In this document: positions 13,252 through 21,467 of the stretch, piece by piece
Position numbering within the stretch: position 1 is the stretch's first letter
How the letters are laid out: the number at the start of each line of letters is the position of its first letter
From: a virus
IMG/VR virus record: IMGVR_UViG_3300042475_000311
Span: 1 to 22,270 of that record
Length of the DNA: 22,270 bases
Reading direction: 5' to 3' (one strand)
Program-made: the position numbers and the translations under genes
Notes under the pieces: model-generated
Databases searched by the model: none
What the model was told of the DNA's origin: nothing
What the model saw: the letters and a program-made list of their open reading frames with translations, nothing else

Positions 13252-16137
13252 TTATCTAGCGTCCTTAATCGTCAACGTACCCCAATATGTAGTACCGCCA
13301 TCATAAGTGATAAACGTCCACAAGTCGCGAGCATTTGCTGTTGTCGTTGCAGGAGGCGCAGTTCCACCAGCCCAATATATTGTATTAGACCAAGAAGGCG
13401 TAAATCCACCAGTTGCATTCTGAATAATTAGAAGGGATATCAATTGTCCAGTTCCAGAAGCTGGTGCATTAGTAAACGTGATTGCAGCAGATGCAGTCAA
13501 TACCAAACGGAAGTAGTTTGATACAGATAGATCGCAAGTATTCGCACCATTCACATTCGTGTTTGCTTGGATGAAATCTTTTGCAGACTTGAGTGTGAGG
13601 TTAGTTCCAATCGCTGTTGTATTTGCATTAAACTCAATATTGGCTTGAGTAGATCCATTAGCTGAAGCAGAAACATTTACTGTTGCAGTATTATTGAAGT
13701 TTAAATTGCTTTTAGCAAGAATTGAACCACCATTAGCATAAACCCAAACTGTGTTTGCAGCAGAGTTGGCTTGACTATATGCACCATTAGCCTGAGCATA
13801 TGCACCATTTGCAGTATCTCTTGCAGTGTTGGCTTGTGTGCGAGCAGTATTGGCTTGGTCATAAGCAGTATTTGCCTGACCGTAAGCGGCGTTGGCTTGT
13901 GCGCGAGCAGTATTGGCTTGTCCATAAGCGTCGTTAGCAGTAGTTCTTGCAGTATTGGCTTGAGCATATGCGTCGTTAGCAGTAGTTCGAGCAGTATTGG
14001 CTTGGCTATATGCAGCATTGGCTTGACCGTATGCATTCAATGCATTTGTTCCAGCAGTGTTAGCTGCGCCATACGCAGAGTTTGCTGTATCGCGCGCAGT
14101 ATTTGCTTGACCATAAGCGTCGTTTGCAGTAGTTCTTGCAGTATTCGCTTGTCCGTATGCATCATTTGCAGTTGTACGAGCGGTATTTGCTTGACCATAA
14201 GCGTCGTTTGCAGTAGTTCTGGCAGTATTTGCTTGACTGTATGCTGCGTTCGCTTGTCCATATGCAGCATTGGCTTGAGCATATACAACAGTGCCAGGAG
14301 GTTCAATGACAATATTACCAACCATTCCAGCATGCACTGTACACTGGTATACATATGTGTTGCCTAGAAGTTCATAAGGAACTTTCCAATATAGTTTACC
14401 ACTCACTTTACCTTGTGCGTTAGATCCAGTACTGACAGTGCCGTCTGTTGCAACGTGCGTCAATCCTGTATTATAGTTTGATCCACCACTTGATACACGA
14501 ATTGCAAATGGGTGTCCTGCATTATTTAAATTAAATGCAATAGTTTCGCCAGCGCGGATATAAATTGCAGGGTCGTCTACTGTACCATATTGATCAAATC
14601 GATATGCTGATGCGCCGTTATTCGTCACTGCCAATTCAGTTACAGCTGGCTGATAGTCTGAATTTGCTTGAGCGTATGCATCATTCGCAGTTGTGCGAGC
14701 CGTGTTTGCTTGAGAATATGCATCATTGGCTTGACCGTATGCCGTATTTGCTTGATCTCTGGCAGCATTTGCTTGAGCATAAGCATTTAATGCGCTACCA
14801 GATCCTGTATTTGCCGCAGCATATGCATCATTAGCGGTAGTGCGTGCAGTATTGGCTTGATCACGAGCAGCATTAGCCTGACCATAAGCGGTATTGGCTT
14901 GATCGTATACAATAACTAAATTTGCTTGAGTTGCAACTGAATTGCCGAGCAACAAAACACTATTCGCATTTAGAATTCCAAGTCTAACATTGCCAACTCT
15001 AAAATTATTATTTGCAATATCAATGACATTATTTGTTGGTTCAGTTTCATAATTGTCAAAGACATAAAATTGATTTTCTGTTGCTTTTCTGAAGAAACCA
15101 GCGTGAGTATTTGTCGCGCCATTAGCATAATGTCCAACAAAACCAATATCCTCTGCGTCACCAGAACTATTTGCTGACAACAAAATTATAGAGTCATTAA
15201 CTGACAAGCTGCTGACATTGATCGTCGTTGCATTACCTTGAATAACAAGATTACCAGAAATTGTCAAGTCTCCGCTGATAGATCCACCAGAAGTCGACAA
15301 TTTAGTGTTTGCTGCACCGTAAGCATCATTTGCTGTTGCTCGAGCAGTATTGGCTTGGTCGCGTGCACTATTTGCCTGACCGTAAGCGTCATTAGCAGTT
15401 CCACGAGCAGTATTGGCTTGCGCATAAGCATTTAATGCATTAGTGTTAGCAGTGTTGGCACCAGAATATGCATCGTTAGCAGTGTCTCTTGCAGTATTTG
15501 CTTGAGCATAAGCATTTAGTGCATTAGTGTTTGCTGTATTCGCAGCACCATATGCTGCTTGAACAGTAGCAGCTGAAGAATCACCGATAGTGATAAACTC
15601 AACATTAGCATTTGCGCCATCAGCACTTACTGCTACTTGAATCGTTGCAGTGTTAGCAAAATTAATCTTTTGAGTAGTTTTTGCAGAGGCGTTATTTGCA
15701 TAGACTGTAACTTGTGCATTATTTGCAGCATCGTATGCAGAATTTGCTTGACCATATGCATTTAGTGCATTTGTTCCAGCAGTATTGGCAGCACCGTAAG
15801 CGTCATTCGCGGTCGTGCGAGCAGTGTTTGCTTGGCTATAAGCATCGTTAGCAGTCCCGCGAGCAGTATTTGCCTGACTATAAGAGTCATTAGCGGTATC
15901 GCGTGCGGTATTGGCTTGTCCGTATGCGTCGTTAGCAGTTCCACGAGCAGTATTGGCTTGAGCATATGCATCGTTAGAGGTGCTTCCCCCAGATTGCGCA
16001 AGCGTAACTAGGTTTACACCATTTGTTAACACAACTGAGGTGACATTTATGGTAGTAGCGTTAACTGTCGCAATCGATGCAGTAGCATCAATTGTTACGT
16101 TACCATAAATTCGTGAGCCGTCTTTTAATTTTGCCAT
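13252..16137 (-). CDS. Long tail fibre with Ala/Asn heptad shaft and cupredoxin-like domain
   Basis: A 961-residue structural protein. Domains in order: a beta-rich N-terminus (1-53); heptad shaft (54-145); a short beta segment (146-190); heptads (195-279); a fibre beta domain (about 280-409: STSGGSISGDLTISGNLVIQ, then IGFVGHYANGATNTHAGFFR); heptads (410-494); a cupredoxin-like domain (about 498-615); heptads (617-797); and a C-terminal domain (800-961) with strands and YWAGGT / TYDGGTTYWG motifs, the likely receptor-facing tip. The heptads have Ala at spacing 4,3 (AYGQANT ARTTAND), as expected for an alanine-rich coiled coil, probably trimeric. A late-promoter-like octamer lies upstream. Composition is extreme: mainly Ala, Asn and Thr. 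The fibre assignment is confident; its attachment point is not known. Confidence 0.85.
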   Translation of the reverse strand: MAKLKDGSRIYGNVTIDATASIATVNATTINVTSVVLTNGVNLVTLAQSGGSTSNDAYAQANTARGTANDAYGQANTARDTANDSYSQANTARGTANDAYSQANTARTTANDAYGAANTAGTNALNAYGQANSAYDAANNAQVTVYANNASAKTTQKINFANTATIQVAVSADGANANVEFITIGDSSAATVQAAYGAANTANTNALNAYAQANTARDTANDAYSGANTANTNALNAYAQANTARGTANDAYGQANSARDQANTARATANDAYGAANTKLSTSGGSISGDLTISGNLVIQGNATTINVSSLSVNDSIILLSANSSGDAEDIGFVGHYANGATNTHAGFFRKATENQFYVFDNYETEPTNNVIDIANNNFRVGNVRLGILNANSVLLLGNSVATQANLVIVYDQANTAYGQANAARDQANTARTTANDAYAAANTGSGSALNAYAQANAARDQANTAYGQANDAYSQANTARTTANDAYAQANSDYQPAVTELAVTNNGASAYRFDQYGTVDDPAIYIRAGETIAFNLNNAGHPFAIRVSSGGSNYNTGLTHVATDGTVSTGSNAQGKVSGKLYWKVPYELLGNTYVYQCTVHAGMVGNIVIEPPGTVVYAQANAAYGQANAAYSQANTARTTANDAYGQANTARTTANDAYGQANTARTTANDAYGQANTARDTANSAYGAANTAGTNALNAYGQANAAYSQANTARTTANDAYAQANTARTTANDAYGQANTARAQANAAYGQANTAYDQANTARTQANTARDTANGAYAQANGAYSQANSAANTVWVYANGGSILAKSNLNFNNTATVNVSASANGSTQANIEFNANTTAIGTNLTLKSAKDFIQANTNVNGANTCDLSVSNYFRLVLTASAAITFTNAPASGTGQLISLLIIQNATGGFTPSWSNTIYWAGGTAPPATTTANARDLWTFITYDGGTTYWGTLTIKDAR
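13747..15978 (-). repeat. Blocks of 21/42-bp repeats encoding Ala/Asn heptads
   Basis: Four blocks (about 13747-14289, 14656-14910, 15301-15555 and 15703-15978) repeat a 42-base unit, itself two 21-base heptad units. Some copies are nearly identical at the DNA level: a stretch of about 46 bases starting near 14099 recurs 84 bases later with a single mismatch. Others are diverged at synonymous sites. Folded domains interrupt the blocks. Such repeats favour unequal recombination and change of fibre length. Confidence 0.85.
14293..14646 (-). other. Cupredoxin-like domain inside the Ala-coil fibre
   Basis: Residues 498-615 form a beta-rich insert between heptad blocks. Candidate type-1 copper ligands are His542 in NAGHPFAI, and Cys599, His602 and Met605 in YVYQCTVHAGMVG. 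The C-x2-H-x2-M spacing is that of amicyanin. The preceding KLYWKVPYELLGNTY segment fits the strand leading to the Cys loop. Copper binding is inferred; the ligand pattern is visible. Confidence 0.7.
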
Positions 16138-16161
16138 TTTTGTTTCTCGAAAAACTTATTT

Positions 16162-16169
16162 TATTTATT
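16162..16169 (-). promoter_or_regulatory. Late-promoter-like octamer AATAAATA upstream of the Ala-coil fibre
   Basis: The minus strand reads TAATAAATAAAATAAG. The leading TAA (16168-16170) is the stop of the LamG-domain gene. It lies 24 bases before the fibre ATG, the same arrangement and spacing as the copy upstream of gp19. Confidence 0.55.
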
Positions 16170-17049
16170 AAACACCAAATCGATTCTTTTCAGAGTCGAA
16201 ATTTTGTTCAACTTCTAAAGATGTTAATGCACGATTATAAATTCTTACAACTGAAATATCTCCAGGGAAAAAGTTCACTGAATCCGTAGAACTACTATCC
16301 CATCTTCTTGCAATTCGAACTTCACCGCCTGATTGTGGTGTTCCTGAATATGCTGTTTGTGTATCTAATGCCGCATTTACATACTGTTTTACGGTTGATC
16401 CATCATATGTTCCAACAACATGATACCATGCATTTAATGTTGGAGCAAATCCAGCTGTTCGACGCCAACCGCCATCAAAAAACCCAACGTTAATATTATA
16501 ATTTGCTGGCGCACTATTTGTTCCCATTGTAAAATTAAATTTTGACGATAAGTCCCACTGGTTTCCGACAATCATTGTTACTTGTCCAGTCAAACTGGCT
16601 GTGACGCGAAACCATGCTTCAATAGTCCAAACGTTTAAATCTCCTAAATCTGGAACTGTTGCATATTCGTACGAGTCTTTATCAAAACTAAAAAAGGTTG
16701 GATCACCAGAAGCATATGTTGGAGTATTGAATAATGTTGCGTCAGTTCCAACATAAGCGTCCCATGTTGAACCTGAACCTGAATATCCTCTTGCATCTAA
16801 ATCTACAACCAATCCACCACGAACGTATGTGTTCAGTGTATAATCGTCAAAATAATTTGCAACTTGCATCAATCCATTTGCATGAAGTCTTTTTGCAAGA
16901 CCATTACTTACTGGACTAATTCCCACTTCATCAAACTCTGCAGCACGATAAAATGTACCATTTGCAGCCACATCCGATCCAGTGACTTCGTCTAGTTCAC
17001 CTTTCGTTAAAAGGATTCCTGTGCTGTCGAGAGAATCAAATTTTGACAT
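16168..17049 (-). CDS. LamG / concanavalin A-like domain protein, probable fibre tip adhesin
   Basis: A 293-residue protein. The N-terminal 75 residues (including GTFYRAAEFDEVG) look like a fibre-associated adaptor. The rest (about 78-293) is a laminin-G-like jelly roll with the usual landmarks: GGLVVDLDARGYSG at the start, VWTIEAWFRVT, WYHVVGTYDGSTVKQYVN and a closing GDISVVRIYNRALTSLEVEQ followed by NF. Domains of this type bind carbohydrate or protein ligands. The gene starts one base after the collagen-like fibre stop and has no good ribosome-binding site, so its translation is probably coupled. A role as the distal, receptor-binding part of the collagen-like fibre is likely from context but not proven. 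Confidence 0.82.
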   Translation of the reverse strand: MSKFDSLDSTGILLTKGELDEVTGSDVAANGTFYRAAEFDEVGISPVSNGLAKRLHANGLMQVANYFDDYTLNTYVRGGLVVDLDARGYSGSGSTWDAYVGTDATLFNTPTYASGDPTFFSFDKDSYEYATVPDLGDLNVWTIEAWFRVTASLTGQVTMIVGNQWDLSSKFNFTMGTNSAPANYNINVGFFDGGWRRTAGFAPTLNAWYHVVGTYDGSTVKQYVNAALDTQTAYSGTPQSGGEVRIARRWDSSSTDSVNFFPGDISVVRIYNRALTSLEVEQNFDSEKNRFGV

Positions 17050-17050
17050 A

Positions 17051-20000
17051 TTACAAGAACACTGTATCTAATGTTGAATTGGCTTCGTTATAGTACACAA
17101 TAACCTTCACAGTTCCAGTGGTATTTGCATACGCAACATTATTTGAAGCAAGTATCGTATTTGATTTCAACGTGCTTGTTGATTTCGCAAACGTCAAATT
17201 AGAACTTGCGCCTACACTGCCACCATCATTGAAGATGACTTGCGTATCAGATCCAGCAACAGGACCAGTTGGACCCTGCGGACCAGTAACACCCTGCGGA
17301 CCTTGAGGACCCTGTGGTCCTAGATCACCTTGCGAACCCTGTGGACCCTGCGGACCTTGAGGACCGATTTCGCCAGTCGAACCGATTGGTCCTTGTGGAC
17401 CTTGCGGACCAGTCACACCTTGTGGTCCTTGTGGTCCTTGTGGTCCAGTATCACCTTGAGGTCCTTGTGGACCTTGAGGACCAATTTCGCCCTGAACGCC
17501 TTGTGGTCCTTGTGGACCTTGAGGACCAGTCACTGAGTTTCCTTGAGGACCTTGTGGTCCTTGAGGACCTTGTGGACCTTGCGGACCGACTTCGCCTTGA
17601 GGTCCTTGTGGTCCCTGTGGACCTTGTGGTCCAGTATCACCAACCACGCCTTGTGGTCCTTGAGGACCAGTTGCGCCTTGTGGACCCTGAGGACCAGTGT
17701 CGCCTGTGTCGCCCTGAGGACCTTGCGGACCTGTATTGCCTTGCGGACCTTGTGGTCCTAGATCACCTTGCGGTCCTTGTGGACCTTGAGGACCAGTTAC
17801 ACCCTGTGGTCCTTGAGGACCTTGAGGACCAGTGATTGAATTTCCTTGTGGACCTTGAGGACCTTGTGGACCAGTATCACCAGTTACACCTTGTGGACCT
17901 TGCGGACCCTGTGGACCAGTATCTCCGTTTGTTCCATTTGTTCCTGCTGGACCTTGTGGTCCTTGAGGACCAGTGCTACCTTGAGCACCTTGTGGTCCTT
18001 GCGGTCCTTGTGGACCAGTATCGCCTTGAGGACCTTGTGGACCAGTGCTACCTTGAACACCTTGTGGACCCTGAGGACCTTGAGGACCAACAACACCTTG
18101 TGGTCCTTGTGGACCAGTAGATCCTTGTGGTCCTTGTGGACCCTGTGGACCTGTATCGCCTGTGACTCCTTGAGGACCTTGTGGACCTTGTGGACCAGCT
18201 GAACCTGTTGCACCTTGAGGACCTTGTGGTCCTTGTGGTCCTTGTGGTCCAGCATTACCTTGTGGACCAGTTGGACCAGTTGAACCTTGAGGACCGTGTG
18301 GACCAGTTGGACCCTGTGGACCAGTATTGCCTTGAGTGCCTTGTGGACCTTGAGGACCAACAATCGCACCAGCATCAACCCAAGAGGATGATCCAGAGTT
18401 CCAAACATATAAGTGACCGTCAGCTGTTACAATATAAGCATCACCATCACTTGCACCACCAGGAAGATTTCCAACTGTAGCAACTGTACCAAGAACTGTG
18501 ATGCCAGAACCTTGCGCGCCAGATGGACCAGATGGTCCTTGCGGACCAATTACGCCTTGTGGACCTTGAGGACCTGCAGTACCTTGTGCACCTTGAGGAC
18601 CCTGTGGACCCTGTGGACCAAGAGCACCCTGTGGACCCTGCGGACCATTATCGCCTGTATCACCCTTTGGACCTTGCGGACCAATCGCACCCTGCGGACC
18701 TTGTGGACCAGTAACGCCTTGTGGACCTTGAGGACCAGCTGAACCAGTTGCCCCCTGAGGACCTTGAGGACCTTGAGGACCAGTATCACCTGTATCACCC
18801 TTCGGACCCTGTGGACCAATTGAACCCTGAGGACCTTGAGGACCTAAACTGCCAAGTGGACCTTGTGGACCTTGTGGACCTTGTGGACCTTGTGGACCTT
18901 GTGGACCTTGTGGACCGATCGGTCCAACATCACTGATGTTGATTGTTCCAGCCATTGATGAATGATATTGACACACATAATACAATGTGCTTGGCGCATC
19001 ATAAGGAACAGCGAATGTTATTGTTCCGACAGCAGCACCACCATTCGTTACACCAGAGCTGTATATATTTCCAGAGGAATAAGCACCAGAAACTGTTTGA
19101 ATCCAGAAAGGGTGTCCAGACGCATTTACACTAAATTGATAAGTGAATCCTCTCAATAAATTAAGAGTTGGATTACTAGAACCATCGATTATATAATTTC
19201 CGGAACCATTATTTGTCACAGTGTATGTTCGTGCGCCTAATGCACCCTGCGGACCTTGTGGACCTGTATCGCCAGTGACACCTTGTGGACCTTGTGCACC
19301 TTGTGGACCTTGTGGTCCTTGTGGACCTGTATCGCCAGTGACACCTTGTGGACCTTGTGCACCTTGTGGACCTTGTGGTCCTTGTGGACCAGTATTACCA
19401 ATTGCACCCTGTGGACCTTGAGGACCAATGACACCTTGTGGACCTTGAGGACCTTGCGGACCTTGAGGACCAGTGACGCCTTGTGGACCTTGTGGACCTA
19501 TATCACCCTGTGCACCTTGTGGACCAGCAACACCTTGTGGACCCTGTGGACCCTGTGGACCAGTAGAACCTGTTGAGCCTTGTGGTCCTTGTGGACCTTG
19601 AGGACCTTGAGGACCTTGAGGACCAACAATTGGTCCAGAATCGATCCAACTTGAACCATTCCACACATATAAGTGTCCGTCTGCAGTTACGATATATGCA
19701 TCACCGACTGCAGCACCGCCTGGAAGATTACCTACAGTTGCAACAGTTCCTTGTACCGTAATTCCTGAGCCAGCTGGACCTTGAGGTCCTTGTGGACCTT
19801 GAGGACCTTGCGGACCTGTTGAGCCAGTCACACCCTGTGGTCCTTGTGGACCCTGTGGACCCTGTGGTCCAGTATTGCCAGTCGTGCCTTGTGGTCCTTG
19901 AGGACCAGTAGATCCTTGTGGTCCAGCAACACCTTGAGGACCTTGAGGACCCTGAGGTCCAGTCGAACCAGCCACACCTTGTGGACCTTGTGGACCAGTC

Positions 20001-20506
20001 GATCCTGCTGTGCCTTGTGGACCTTGTGGTCCCTGTGGACCTTGTGGTCCTGTTGAACCAGCAGCACCTTGTGGACCCTGTGGACCAGTCGATCCAGCTG
20101 CACCCTGTGGACCCTGTGGACCAGTCGATCCAGCTGCACCCTGTGGACCTTGAGGACCAGTCGAACCAGCAGCACCCTGTGGTCCCTGTGGACCTTGTGG
20201 TCCTGTTGAACCAGCAGCACCTTGTGGACCCTGTGGACCTGCTGCACCTTGTGGACCCTGAGGACCTGCTGCACCAGCAGCGCCCTGAGGACCTTGTGGA
20301 CCAGTAGATCCGTTACTTCCTGCTGGTCCTTGTGGACCCTGTGGACCAGTTGAGCCAGTCGCGCCCTGCGGTCCCTGTGGACCTTGCGGACCACCAGCCT
20401 CGCCCTGTATACCTTGTGCACCAGTTGGTCCTTGTGGACCCTGTGGACCCTGTGGACCTCTTAATCCTTGAGAACCACGACCTGTTGAAACTCTAACTGT
20501 TGTCAT
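17051..20506 (-). CDS. Collagen-like Gly-Pro-Gln fibre protein
   Basis: A 1151-residue fibre made mostly of Gly-X-Y triplets, about 170 of them Gly-Pro-Gln by hand count. Collagen blocks cover about residues 16-246, 296-424, 528-666 and 717-1083. They are interrupted by a GDAYIV beta module (247-295), a cupredoxin-like domain (426-527) and a second GDAYIV module (667-716). Two short breaks, GNSITG (888-893) and GNSVTG (989-994), shift the triplet register and could form hinges. The C-terminus ([20 protein letters not shown]) resembles phage fibre ends. A trimeric triple helix is expected. Pro is almost always in the X position and Lys is rare. The start ATG overlaps the upstream stop as ATGA. 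Expression as a virion fibre is inferred from its neighbours (LamG protein and Ala-coil fibre) and from the late promoter before the block. Confidence 0.9.
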   Translation of the reverse strand: MTTVRVSTGRGSQGLRGPQGPQGPQGPTGAQGIQGEAGGPQGPQGPQGATGSTGPQGPQGPAGSNGSTGPQGPQGAAGAAGPQGPQGAAGPQGPQGAAGSTGPQGPQGPQGAAGSTGPQGPQGAAGSTGPQGPQGAAGSTGPQGPQGAAGSTGPQGPQGPQGPQGTAGSTGPQGPQGVAGSTGPQGPQGPQGVAGPQGSTGPQGPQGTTGNTGPQGPQGPQGPQGVTGSTGPQGPQGPQGPQGPAGSGITVQGTVATVGNLPGGAAVGDAYIVTADGHLYVWNGSSWIDSGPIVGPQGPQGPQGPQGPQGSTGSTGPQGPQGPQGVAGPQGAQGDIGPQGPQGVTGPQGPQGPQGPQGVIGPQGPQGAIGNTGPQGPQGPQGAQGPQGVTGDTGPQGPQGPQGAQGPQGVTGDTGPQGPQGALGARTYTVTNNGSGNYIIDGSSNPTLNLLRGFTYQFSVNASGHPFWIQTVSGAYSSGNIYSSGVTNGGAAVGTITFAVPYDAPSTLYYVCQYHSSMAGTINISDVGPIGPQGPQGPQGPQGPQGPQGPLGSLGPQGPQGSIGPQGPKGDTGDTGPQGPQGPQGATGSAGPQGPQGVTGPQGPQGAIGPQGPKGDTGDNGPQGPQGALGPQGPQGPQGAQGTAGPQGPQGVIGPQGPSGPSGAQGSGITVLGTVATVGNLPGGASDGDAYIVTADGHLYVWNSGSSSWVDAGAIVGPQGPQGTQGNTGPQGPTGPHGPQGSTGPTGPQGNAGPQGPQGPQGPQGATGSAGPQGPQGPQGVTGDTGPQGPQGPQGSTGPQGPQGVVGPQGPQGPQGVQGSTGPQGPQGDTGPQGPQGPQGAQGSTGPQGPQGPAGTNGTNGDTGPQGPQGPQGVTGDTGPQGPQGPQGNSITGPQGPQGPQGVTGPQGPQGPQGDLGPQGPQGNTGPQGPQGDTGDTGPQGPQGATGPQGPQGVVGDTGPQGPQGPQGPQGEVGPQGPQGPQGPQGPQGNSVTGPQGPQGPQGVQGEIGPQGPQGPQGDTGPQGPQGPQGVTGPQGPQGPIGSTGEIGPQGPQGPQGSQGDLGPQGPQGPQGVTGPQGPTGPVAGSDTQVIFNDGGSVGASSNLTFAKSTSTLKSNTILASNNVAYANTTGTVKVIVYYNEANSTLDTVFL
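18359..18508 (-). other. GDAYIV beta module, second copy in the collagen-like fibre
   Basis: Residues 667-716 read [17 protein letters not shown] and then [15 protein letters not shown]. This is nearly identical in protein to the module at 19622-19768 but differs at many synonymous positions. It separates two collagen blocks and may trimerise or register the triple helix. Confidence 0.8.
18856..18916 (-). repeat. Perfect 9-bp tandem array coding Gly-Pro-Gln
   Basis: The 9-base unit gtggacctt (plus strand) is repeated six times without change, plus seven bases. It codes consecutive Gly-Pro-Gln triplets right after the cupredoxin-like domain. Most other triplets in the gene vary at third positions, so this perfect run stands out as a likely slippage site. 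Confidence 0.9.
18926..19231 (-). other. Cupredoxin-like domain inside the collagen-like fibre
   Basis: Residues 426-527 interrupt the triplets with a beta-rich domain. Candidate copper ligands are His465 in [10 protein letters not shown], and Cys512, His515 and Met518 in [12 protein letters not shown]. The C-x2-H-x2-M spacing and the GHPF motif are the same as in the Ala-coil fibre domain. The order and spacing fit a type-1 copper site. Confidence 0.72.
19254..19390 (-). repeat. Perfect 63-bp tandem duplication in the collagen-like fibre
   Basis: Every base from 19254 to 19327 equals the base 63 positions further on, giving a little over two perfect copies of a 63-base (21-residue) unit that includes VTGDTGPQ. 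Perfect identity, against synonymous scatter elsewhere in the gene, indicates a recent duplication. Confidence 0.9.
19622..19768 (-). other. GDAYIV beta module, first copy in the collagen-like fibre
   Basis: Residues 247-295 read [17 protein letters not shown] and then [21 protein letters not shown] recognise this as a recurrent small module in phage fibre proteins. It occurs twice in this protein. Confidence 0.8.
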
Positions 20507-20838
20507 TTAGTTACCTGCGGATTAACTGTGATGATGCCCTCAACAAGTCTTGTTGTGACATTAGCATTATCGGTTTGTTTTACATCGAACAAATAACGAC
20601 CTGCTTTAATGTTCGAAGTTGTTGCCGCATTAAGACTCAAATAAACGTTCCCATTTGCAGCGTCGAGAATGGTCACAGCTAGATTTGCTGTGATGCCAGA
20701 TGAATAAAAGGATTTTCTTATAGTGGAAGAAAACGTGTAATTCGTCACGTTGATGACTGATCCATCATCTTCGGTCAAGTCCAAATCAAAATTGAAATCG
20801 GTTCCTTGATCCAGGTCTAATTCTATAAATTGAGCCAT
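20503..20838 (-). CDS. Small beta-rich virion-associated protein, fibre/baseplate region
   Basis: A 111-residue protein starting [20 protein letters not shown]. The strand pattern ([56 protein letters not shown]) resembles small proteins found next to fibre genes in T4-like aquatic phages, similar in style to the N-terminal module of BppU-like baseplate proteins. Several acidic residues lie near the N-terminus (DLDLTEDD). It is the first gene after an exact late promoter and overlaps the collagen-like fibre start as ATGA. A fibre-attachment or chaperone role would fit its position. I am confident it is a real gene and less sure of its role. Confidence 0.72.
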   Translation of the reverse strand: MAQFIELDLDQGTDFNFDLDLTEDDGSVINVTNYTFSSTIRKSFYSSGITANLAVTILDAANGNVYLSLNAATTSNIKAGRYLFDVKQTDNANVTTRLVEGIITVNPQVTK

Positions 20839-20862
20839 TGAAATATCCTATTATTATTGCTC

Positions 20863-20870
20863 TATTTATA
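20863..20870 (-). promoter_or_regulatory. T4-type late promoter TATAAATA
   Basis: The minus strand reads TTTTATAAATAGAGC, an exact match to the T4 late promoter octamer. It lies in the 70-base gap (20839-20908), 24 bases upstream of the ATG of the first fibre-block gene. In T4 this element is read by gp55-containing RNA polymerase activated by gp33 and the gp45 clamp. It should drive the fibre block. Confidence 0.75.
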
Positions 20871-20908
20871 AAATAGGAGTCCACACCAGAGCAGAGTAAT
20901 ATTTAATA

Positions 20909-21466
20909 CTAATTCTCTTCGATAAAGATCACTGTTACTGGGCTGGAGTTGGCGGTAATCGAATGTGTTAAGGTGTTCCCAGCCATTTGACCATACCCAA
21001 AACTCATTCCAGAAGTTTCAGGAGTGATTTCGACGTTATCTTTTTTGTAGGAAAACTCTGATCCATAAACATACAAAAAGGATCGTTTGTTAGTCGTTTT
21101 TGTGATTTCTTCGTTAACGATCTTCGCAGCACTAAAGGTAATCTGAGAAAAGGTCGTATTAATTAGAGAAACTCTTACAAAGATATCATCATCGGATCGC
21201 GTATAAGCCTGCACAGGTTTATCATAGATCCATGGATCGACATAAGAACTCCATGTATTTGAGTATGGATTGGTGTGCGTTTGAACTGCACCATCTTGGT
21301 ACTCTGTTCTTATATTACCATTGATAACGAGAAATAAATGGTTTGTATTTGAAGGAAAATGCTGCCACAAACCAGAAGTTCCACTCAGAGGAATTAGACA
21401 CCCTTCGTTCGGGCAACCAACACCTTTAGTATATTTTGAAAAAGATATTTTTGTATTAGATGCCAT
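20909..21466 (-). CDS. Unknown beta-rich protein
   Basis: A 185-residue protein of no family I recognise. It is rich in predicted strands (HLFLVINGNIRTEYQDG, IFVRVSLINTTFSQITF, RSFLYVYGSEFSYKK, HSITANSSPVTVIFIEEN) with an early GCPNEGC pair of cysteines (Cys18, Cys23) and many aromatic residues. The pattern could be a jelly-roll or cupin-like fold, but I see no metal-binding His motif. There is no signal peptide or membrane segment. The ATG is one base after the upstream GT60-like stop, indicating co-translation. Its position before the fibre block suggests a virion or fibre-maturation role, which is inference from neighbourhood only. Confidence 0.6.
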   Translation of the reverse strand: MASNTKISFSKYTKGVGCPNEGCLIPLSGTSGLWQHFPSNTNHLFLVINGNIRTEYQDGAVQTHTNPYSNTWSSYVDPWIYDKPVQAYTRSDDDIFVRVSLINTTFSQITFSAAKIVNEEITKTTNKRSFLYVYGSEFSYKKDNVEITPETSGMSFGYGQMAGNTLTHSITANSSPVTVIFIEEN

Positions 21467-21467
21467 T

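Noticed and set aside
13771-14367. 198-residue plus-strand frame rich in Cys, Ser and Ile
   Set aside because: It is the antisense of the Ala-coil repeats; the repeat structure and low-complexity composition explain the long frame, and no start signal supports it.
17314-18480. Several plus-strand frames reading DLVDLEDQ-, TLWTLRT- and CGPCGP-type repeats, with further ones up to about 20300
   Set aside because: They are antisense or shifted readings of the Gly-Pro-Gln repeats. Simple 9-base periodicity keeps several frames open at once.
17051-20506. Direct repeats that might be mistaken for a CRISPR array
   Set aside because: The period is 9 bases, without unique spacers of constant length, and the whole stretch is one open frame coding collagen triplets.
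20850-20900. Imperfect inverted repeat (GCTCT / AGAGC with partial flanking match) around the late promoter
   Set aside because: Only five continuous pairs with a long loop, and it encloses the promoter; too weak to call a terminator or operator.
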